From NCBI GenBank assembly GCA_016793585.1, contig JAEUJR010000126.1, positions 1 through 9,434 of the forward strand: a DNA stretch of 9,434 bases, in the 5' to 3' direction. The position numbers and the translations under genes were made by a program. Position 1 is the first letter of the stretch; the number at the start of each line of letters is the position of its first letter. This DNA is from Archangium sp. (GTDB lineage Bacteria > Myxococcota > Myxococcia > Myxococcales > Myxococcaceae). Shown one piece after another: positions 1 through 4,959 of this stretch. Under the pieces are notes generated by a model. It ran no database searches. It was not told the origin of the DNA and saw nothing but the letters and a program-made list of their open reading frames with translations.

Positions 1-1581
1 GTACGAGAAGATCGTCGGGTTGTCGGGGTTGGGCGTGCCGTTGGCGGTGATGTTGATGAGGTTCGAGAGGCTCGTGTGCCAGGCGCTGGCCGACACCGTC
101 CACCCCTCGAGCGGCAGGCGATAGTCGACGGCGACGTTCACGGTGCCAGAGCGCTCGGGAATGAGGCCGGGGTTGCCGTCGACGCAGTAGCCGATGCCCG
201 TGTTGCAGAAGCGCAGGAAGAGCTCGTTGAACGAGGGCGGGCGGAAGCCGAGGCCCCACGCGGCGCGGAAGGTGAGCGAGGGGCCCGCGTCGATCTTGAA
301 CGCGAGGCGCGGAGACGGCGCGGCGCCGAACTGGCTGTCGATGTCGCCGCGCACGCCGGGCTCGAGCGCCAGCTTCACGGTGTCGGTCGCCGCGATCTGC
401 CACGAGTCCTGCACGAAGAAGCCGATGCGGCCGCGCTGCACGTAGTTCGACACCAGGCGCGAGCTCGACAGGTTCTCGGAGAGCACCTCGAGCCCGCCGC
501 TGACGAGGTGGTTGCCGAGCTTCTGATCGACCTGCGCGTAGCCCTCGAAGAGACGCGTGATGGTCTGCGTGTAGTCGTCGAGCTTTCGCGAGTTGCGCTG
601 ATCGAGCTGGAACTGGTCCTTGAAGAAGCCGAAGTGGCCGCGCACGGTGAGCGTGGTGTTGGTCGAGGTGAAGGTGTTGCGAACGCCCAGCCACTCGTCG
701 AGCTGCTCCGTGCGCTGCGCGCGGTTGAAGACGGCCCCGGTGTCGTTCTCGTCGACGGCGCGAAGGTCGGTCCACGCGTAGGCGGTGCGGCTCCAGGCGC
801 GCAGCGTGTCGCTGGGGTTCCACGAGACATCGACGTCGTAGTCGAGGCGGCGAATACCGGGCCCGTTGTCGGCGACGTTGTCGGGGTTGCGATCGAAGGG
901 GCTGCGGTGACGAAAGCCGGCTCCACCGCGCAGCTCGAAGGCGCCCAGCTTCGACGCCGCGTGCGCCCGAACGTCGGCCTCGGTGCCCACCGGCACGTCG
1001 TTGGAGCCGTTCTGAAACGCGCCGCCCATCGCGCGGAGCGAGAGCTCGAGCTGCCGCTGCGGCCGGCGGGTGATGAGGTTGATGACGCCACCGACGGCGT
1101 CGGCGCCATAGAGCGCAGCGGCGGGCCCCTTGACGATCTCGACGCGCTCGAGATCGCGCAGGCTGAAGCGGGTGACGTCGGTGATCGTTCCAGCGCGGCC
1201 GGCGATGCGCTGGCCGTCGACGAGCACGAGCACGTACTCGGGGTCGAGGCCCTGCAGGCGAATGCCGACGCCGCGGTTCGTGTAGACCATCTCGACGCCG
1301 GGGTGCTGCTGCAACAGCTGACCGAGATCGCGCACGCCGAGCTGTTCGATCTGCGTGCGGGTGATCACCTCGGTCGGCACCACGACGTCTTTCAACTTTC
1401 GCTCGGTGCGTGACCCGGTGACGACCGTCTGCATGCGCTTGTCGGGGTCTTCTTCGACGCCGGCATCGACGACGGCGACGACGCCTGCATCGTCGATCGG
1501 GATCAAGACTTCGGCGCTCGAGCCACCGTCGAGCAGCTCGGGCGCCTGGGAGAGAACGAGGAAGGCGACGGCGGAAATCAT
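1..1581 (-). CDS. TonB-dependent outer-membrane receptor (partial, C-terminus outside window)
   Basis: Probable outer-membrane beta-barrel receptor that imports a scarce ligand (siderophore, cobalamin or similar) using TonB-ExbBD energy; the ligand cannot be read from the sequence. The minus frame is open from the ATG at 1581 to the window edge (527 codons, no stop). Residues 1-13 are a short hydrophobic signal peptide (ISAVAFLVLSQA). Residues 29-46 form a DAG-type linker. A TonB-box-like stretch QTVVTGSRTER lies at 51-61. The plug domain follows at about 63-175, with the family signature ERVEIVKGPAAALYGADAVGG at about 145-165 and INLITRRP after it. Alternating aromatic/polar barrel strands fill the rest. 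The frame also contains two ATGs at 1620 and 1617, which would give a 13-residue longer N-terminus with an Arg; no convincing ribosome site favours either start. It follows the RecA-like gene by 140 bp on the same strand. The family is secure; the subfamily (BtuB/CirA/FepA-like) is inferred. Confidence 0.93.
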   Translation of the reverse strand, partial: MISAVAFLVLSQAPELLDGGSSAEVLIPIDDAGVVAVVDAGVEEDPDKRMQTVVTGSRTERKLKDVVVPTEVITRTQIEQLGVRDLGQLLQQHPGVEMVYTNRGVGIRLQGLDPEYVLVLVDGQRIAGRAGTITDVTRFSLRDLERVEIVKGPAAALYGADAVGGVINLITRRPQRQLELSLRAMGGAFQNGSNDVPVGTEADVRAHAASKLGAFELRGGAGFRHRSPFDRNPDNVADNGPGIRRLDYDVDVSWNPSDTLRAWSRTAYAWTDLRAVDENDTGAVFNRAQRTEQLDEWLGVRNTFTSTNTTLTVRGHFGFFKDQFQLDQRNSRKLDDYTQTITRLFEGYAQVDQKLGNHLVSGGLEVLSENLSSSRLVSNYVQRGRIGFFVQDSWQIAATDTVKLALEPGVRGDIDSQFGAAPSPRLAFKIDAGPSLTFRAAWGLGFRPPSFNELFLRFCNTGIGYCVDGNPGLIPERSGTVNVAVDYRLPLEGWTVSASAWHTSLSNLINITANGTPNPDNPTIFSY

Positions 1582-1721
1582 GTTGATTGTGTTAGCCGAG
1601 CAGATCGCCCGATCCATCATGGGTTTGTCAGACGGGTCGGCCGCTCCGGCAAAGGCTGCGCGGCTTGCGAGTCACCCCGGTTTCTCGCGACAAAACTGCG
1701 CGATCGAGCACTTCACGCGCG

Positions 1722-2774
1722 TCACCGAAACGATCGAACCTTCACGCGAGGCGCTGTCGGCGGCGAATTCGGCTTCGTTCGAACGGCGTCGATCGCGGCG
1801 AGATTGGCGGCCGGGCGTCTTCGATTTCCCGGCGGCGCGCACGAGTGGAGCGCGCTCTCGAGCCCGAGCGAGCCTTCGCGGCCGGGTCTGGTGGCGACGT
1901 GAAACCCCTGCCCGTCTCGCAGATCGTTCTTCTTCGGTCGTTGCAGTGACGAGAGCGACGAGAGGCGCGGCACCTCGAGACCGGGCACGAGCGCGGTGGC
2001 GCTGCGACGACTTCTCGTGAGGCGCGCGAGGCGGCTGCGAGGCAACACGAGCCGCTTCCCCGTCACGCCCTGTGCGCGCGCGAGCTCGACGTGCAGCTCG
2101 GGCTCGACCTGCGGCGCCTCGGGCAGCTCGGCGGTGACGACGCGAAGGTGCGGCCGGCCCTGCTGCGCGGCGACGGGCGCGGCGCGTGAGGCCATCACGA
2201 GGCGCACGAGGCCCTGCGCTGGAGCCACGTTCGCGGTGAGCACGAGCAGCAACGAGCCCCCTGCCCTCGCCGCGTCGAGCAGCTTCCTGGTGTCGAGCAT
2301 CGTCAGCTGCACGCCGGTGTGCGTGACGTCGAGCACCACGCAGGTGAACGCGCCGCTTCGGAGCAGCTGCACGGCCGACCACACGAGCTGGCCCGGCGCC
2401 GGCGGGCGAACGATCAACAGCCGCTGCAGATCGACGCCCATGGGCACGGCGGCCGGCGGGTAGAGCTCTTGCGGGCCATCGACCCACGCCGCGAGGCGCT
2501 TCTCACGACACGCCGACGCGACCAGCGACAACGCCACCGTCGTTCGCCCCGACGCCTCTTCGCCCGACAGCTCGACGGCGCCGCCGAGCTGGAACACGCC
2601 GAGCGCATCGAGCTCGGGCGCGCCCGTCGCCAACGTCACCAGGTACCGCCGGGGAGCGGCCTGCACGCGGCGGATCTGCTCCTTCAGGTGCTCGACCACC
2701 GAAGCGCGGCGCTGCTCGTCTCCCGAAAAACGCTCTGGAGCCGATTTACCGGCCTCTGCTGCGACGCTGACCAT
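1722..2774 (-). CDS. RecA-like ATPase-fold protein, ImuA/SulA-like, probably SOS-regulated
   Basis: A 350-residue protein with a RecA core, resembling the ImuA (SulA-like) group, which accompanies ImuB and DnaE2 in mutagenic translesion synthesis in many bacteria. An amphipathic N-terminus with a likely helix (VVEHLKEQIRRVQ, about 26-38) precedes the core. A P-loop-like GEEASGRT lies at 71-78, with Arg where RecA has the catalytic Lys. A Walker-B-like strand TCVVLDV lies at 144-150, and another hydrophobic strand SLLLVLTA at 174-181. The last 90 residues or so are basic, low in hydrophobics and not recognisable. The ATG at 2774 is chosen because GGAGG sits 5 bases upstream. Earlier in-frame ATGs at 2834 and 2807 lack a Shine-Dalgarno, and the frame upstream of 2774 runs through the probable LexA box. 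No imuB or dnaE2 is visible. The RecA fold is likely; the ImuA assignment is an inference from the pattern and could instead be an unnamed RecA paralogue. Confidence 0.75.
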   Translation of the reverse strand: MVSVAAEAGKSAPERFSGDEQRRASVVEHLKEQIRRVQAAPRRYLVTLATGAPELDALGVFQLGGAVELSGEEASGRTTVALSLVASACREKRLAAWVDGPQELYPPAAVPMGVDLQRLLIVRPPAPGQLVWSAVQLLRSGAFTCVVLDVTHTGVQLTMLDTRKLLDAARAGGSLLLVLTANVAPAQGLVRLVMASRAAPVAAQQGRPHLRVVTAELPEAPQVEPELHVELARAQGVTGKRLVLPRSRLARLTRSRRSATALVPGLEVPRLSSLSSLQRPKKNDLRDGQGFHVATRPGREGSLGLESALHSCAPPGNRRRPAANLAAIDAVRTKPNSPPTAPRVKVRSFR

Positions 2775-2779
2775 GGCGA

Positions 2780-2784
2780 CCTCC
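2780..2784 (-). promoter_or_regulatory. Shine-Dalgarno deciding the start of the RecA-like gene
   Basis: The minus strand reads GGAGG, then TCGCC, then ATG. The spacing of 5 bases is good and the core is perfect. This supports translation from 2774 rather than from the in-frame ATG at 2834, which would add 20 residues. Confidence 0.75.
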
Positions 2785-2798
2785 AACCGGGATCTCTT

Positions 2799-2815
2799 GC
2801 TGAACATGCATTCAG
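2799..2815 (-). promoter_or_regulatory. Probable LexA (SOS) box
   Basis: The minus strand reads CTGAATGCATGTTCAGC. The core has CTG-N10-CAG spacing. The whole site matches, as I remember it, all but two positions of the LexA-box consensus described for Myxococcus xanthus (CTRHAMRYBYGTTCAGS), including the full right half GTTCAGC. It lies 25 bases upstream of the preferred ATG of the RecA-like gene, where a repressor would block transcription or initiation. The location in front of a DNA-repair-type gene strengthens the call. The consensus is recalled, not looked up. Confidence 0.65.
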
Positions 2816-2938
2816 TATCAAGGAGGGCTGACATTCAGGTCGGCGCCAAACCCAACCCATTGAACTCACGGCGGTTCGAGTCGCAGACCTGCGTCGATGT
2901 CCCATGGGCTACGGTGCTTCGAGTCTTTGGGGGGCTCC

Positions 2939-4951
2939 GTGAAATCGAACTCCTTCTCTGTCGCCACGGTCGTGGTCTGCGCGCTGTTCTTCGGCTGTCC
3001 CCCGCAGTCTGGGCCGAGCGGCCAGTGTTGTGAGCCGCCGCTCCGGTACAACGCCGCAACCGACTCGTGCGAGTGCACCGCCGACGCGAGCGTGACGACG
3101 TGCGCGCCGGGAAGAACGTTCGACGCCACCTCGTGCGCCTGCAAGTGCGCCGCGTGTCCCGCGCCGCAGGTGATCGGCAACTCCGAGACGTGCGCGTGCG
3201 TGTGCCCGAACGCGCCGAACGATCTCACGCGCGCGTGCGTCGGCTTCCCCTCGTCGTACACCTTCAACCCGACCACCTGTCAGTGCGAGTGCCCGGCGAA
3301 GCAGTGCACGGCACCGTTCGTCTTCAACGCGCAACGCTGCGCGTGCGAGTGCCCGACATGCCCGGCGCCGCAGACGTTGATCGACCCGCTCACCTGCGCC
3401 TGTGGCTGTGTGTCGCCCGATGGGGGAGCGCGCACGTGCGGTGCCAATCAGGTGCTCGACCCCATGACCTGCAAGTGCGGCTGCGGCACGACGTGCGCCC
3501 CCGGACAGGTTCAGGACCCGAACACGTGCGCATGCAGCTGCCCCATCACCGGCGCGAACGCCTGCGCGAGCTACCCGGCGGGCTACACGCTCAATCCAAC
3601 GACCTGTCAGTGCGAGTGCTCGGGCCTCACGTGCGCGACGCCGAAGATCGCCGACCCCCAGACCTGCAGCTGCAAGTGCCCTTCGACGTGCGCGGGCAAT
3701 CAGGTGCAAGACCCGAACACCTGCGCCTGCCGCTGCCCCAACCAACCGCTGGGCGGAAACGCCTGCACGGGCTACCCGGCGGGCTACACGTTCAATCCCA
3801 CGACCTGTCAGTGCGAGTGCTCGGGCCTCACCTGCGCGACGCCGAAGATCGCCGACCCCCAGACCTGCAGCTGCAAGTGCCCTTCGACGCAGTGCACGGG
3901 CAACCAGGTGCAGGATCCCGCGACGTGTGGCTGCCGCTGTCCAGCTTCACAGTGCCCCGCCGGCTTCACGCAGAACCCGACCACCTGCGGTTGTGAGTGC
4001 ACCGGTTTGTCGTGCCAGCAACCGCGCGTCGCGAACCTTCAGGCCTGCCGCTGCGACTGCCCTGCCGCTCAATGCCCGGCCAACCAGATTCAAGACCCGA
4101 ACACCTGCGCGTGTCGCTGCTCGAACCAGCTCCCGGGCGTGAACCCGTGCGCGAACTTCCCGCCGGGCTTCACGTTCGACCCCGCGAGCTGTCAGTGCAG
4201 GTGCACCGCGCTCACCTGCGTGCCGCCGCGCATCGCCGACACCACCTCGTGCAGTTGCAAGTGCCCGCCCGTGCAGTGCGCAGGCAATCAGGTTCAGGAT
4301 CCCGCGACGTGTGGCTGCCGCTGCCCGGCCCTGCAGTGCCCGGCGGGCTTTTCCCAGAACCCGACGACCTGCGGCTGTGAGTGCACCGGGCTCTCGTGTC
4401 AGCAGCCGCTCGTCGCCAACACGCAGGCCTGCCGCTGCGAGTGCCCCTCGACGCAGTGCCCGATGAACCAGATTCAAGATCCCACCACGTGCGCGTGCCG
4501 CTGCTCGAACCAGCAGCCGGGCGTGAACCCGTGCGCGGCCTACCCGCCAGGCTTCACGTTCGATCCCACCACCTGCCAGTGCAAGTGCACCGCCGGAGCC
4601 TGTCTGCAGCCCCGCGTACGCAACACCCTCACGTGTTCATGTGACTGTCCTTCGTGTCCTTCGGGGCAGGTGCTGACGAACCCGCAGACCTGTGCCTGTC
4701 AGTGCCTGCCGGTGCAGTGCGGCCCGGGGAAGAGCCAGAACCCACAGACGTGCGCGTGCGAGTGCAACCTTCCTTCTGGGCAATGCCCGCCGCCACGGCA
4801 GGTGAATCAGCAGACGTGCGCGTGCGAATGCCCTACGTGCCCAGGAGCGCAGGTGTCGAACCCGCAGACCTGTGCCTGTGCGTGTCCGGGGCCGGTGGTG
4901 CAGTGCCAGCCTCCGCAGACGTGGAACGCCCTTCAGTGCAAGTGCCTGTGA
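2939..4951 (+). CDS. Cysteine-rich lipoprotein with about 30 CXCXC (Balbiani ring 3/VEGF-C-like) repeats
   Basis: A 670-residue exported protein of unknown function. I chose the GTG at 2939 because it gives a textbook lipoprotein signal: Lys2, a hydrophobic run, then the lipobox LFFGC with lipidated Cys20. A G-rich stretch (2929-2934) stands in as a weak ribosome site. The in-frame ATG at 2897 would bury the signal behind 14 polar residues. From about residue 30 to the end, the protein is some 30 units of the form C-x(10-13)-C-x-C-x-C, such as CAPGQVQDPNTCACSC and CGPGKSQNPQTCACEC, joined by 1-12 residue linkers. About 120 of the 670 residues are Cys. The spacing fits the Pfam CXCXC repeat seen in Chironomus Balbiani ring 3 protein and the VEGF-C tail. 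No catalytic domain is present. The pro-after-Cys position is compatible with outer-membrane sorting. It is probably co-transcribed with the next gene, 8 bases downstream. Homology to the animal proteins, as opposed to convergence, is unproven. Confidence 0.9.
   Translation: MKSNSFSVATVVVCALFFGCPPQSGPSGQCCEPPLRYNAATDSCECTADASVTTCAPGRTFDATSCACKCAACPAPQVIGNSETCACVCPNAPNDLTRACVGFPSSYTFNPTTCQCECPAKQCTAPFVFNAQRCACECPTCPAPQTLIDPLTCACGCVSPDGGARTCGANQVLDPMTCKCGCGTTCAPGQVQDPNTCACSCPITGANACASYPAGYTLNPTTCQCECSGLTCATPKIADPQTCSCKCPSTCAGNQVQDPNTCACRCPNQPLGGNACTGYPAGYTFNPTTCQCECSGLTCATPKIADPQTCSCKCPSTQCTGNQVQDPATCGCRCPASQCPAGFTQNPTTCGCECTGLSCQQPRVANLQACRCDCPAAQCPANQIQDPNTCACRCSNQLPGVNPCANFPPGFTFDPASCQCRCTALTCVPPRIADTTSCSCKCPPVQCAGNQVQDPATCGCRCPALQCPAGFSQNPTTCGCECTGLSCQQPLVANTQACRCECPSTQCPMNQIQDPTTCACRCSNQQPGVNPCAAYPPGFTFDPTTCQCKCTAGACLQPRVRNTLTCSCDCPSCPSGQVLTNPQTCACQCLPVQCGPGKSQNPQTCACECNLPSGQCPPPRQVNQQTCACECPTCPGAQVSNPQTCACACPGPVVQCQPPQTWNALQCKCL
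3563..3952 (+). repeat. Adjacent three-unit duplication, about 201 nt period
   Basis: Units 9-11 (3563-3763) and units 12-14 (3764-3952) are tandem copies. Over the first 126 nt (3563-3688 against 3764-3889) I count five mismatches by eye, so this is a recent duplication. The copies diverge after that, with a one-codon insertion (Gln) in the second. Confidence 0.85.
3893..4654 (+). repeat. Six-unit superrepeat, 384 nt period
   Basis: Units 14-19 (3893-4276) and units 20-25 (4277-4654) align in order. Paired phrases include GNQVQDPATCGCRCPA, FxQNPTTCGCECTGLSCQQP, NQIQDPxTCACRCSNQ and PPGFTFDPxxCQC. Divergence is greater than in the 201-nt pair, so this is an older block duplication. Confidence 0.8.
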
Positions 4952-4954
4952 GGA
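4950..4954 (+). promoter_or_regulatory. Shine-Dalgarno of the GCC2/GCC3-like gene, overlapping the upstream stop
   Basis: GAGGA overlaps the TGA stop (4949-4951) of the lipoprotein gene and lies 5 bases before the ATG at 4960. This arrangement is typical of translationally coupled operon genes. It supports the 4960 start over an in-frame ATG at 4654, which lies deep inside the lipoprotein gene. Confidence 0.75.
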
Positions 4955-4959
4955 ACGGA

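Larger units (their letters stand above)
2775..2938. other. Divergent intergenic region between the RecA-like gene and the Cys-rich lipoprotein gene
   Basis: These 164 bp must hold promoters for both directions. The stretch carries the probable LexA box at 2799-2815 and a second short palindrome CTGACATTCAG at 2828-2838 that shares CATTCAG with it. GATACT at 2816-2821 on the minus strand resembles a -10 hexamer immediately next to the LexA box, but no well-spaced -35 was found. No clear promoter is visible for the plus-strand gene. I see no small gene here. Confidence 0.5.
3029..4948 (+). repeat. In-gene array of about 30 CXCXC-encoding units
   Basis: The array encodes units of 16-19 residues, each ending Cys-x-Cys-x-Cys, separated by short Pro/Ser/Gln linkers. 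Unit classes recur in order: a QVQDPxTC type, a longer PxGYTFNPTTC type, and an ATPKIADPQTC type. The first unit (starting CEPPLRYN) and the last (CQPPQTWN) are incomplete. The array occupies nearly all of the mature lipoprotein. Confidence 0.9.

Noticed and set aside
76..1413. Long plus-strand open frame of 445 codons
   Set aside because: It is antisense to the TonB receptor, which has a signal peptide, TonB box and plug signature in one uninterrupted minus frame. The plus translation is Ala/Arg/Val-rich with no recognisable motif.
1582..1721. Possible terminator or promoter between the RecA-like gene and the TonB receptor
   Set aside because: I found TCGCG-type inverted bits near 1690-1710 but no GC stem followed by a T-run and no convincing promoter pair, so nothing is called.
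2775..2834. Earlier start of the RecA-like gene at 2834
   Set aside because: It lacks a ribosome site and would place the probable LexA box inside the coding sequence. GGAGG directly precedes the ATG at 2774.
4654..4959. Extended start of the repeat gene at 4654
   Set aside because: It would overlap 298 nt of the lipoprotein gene. The ATG at 4960 has a Shine-Dalgarno and begins a clean Sec signal peptide.
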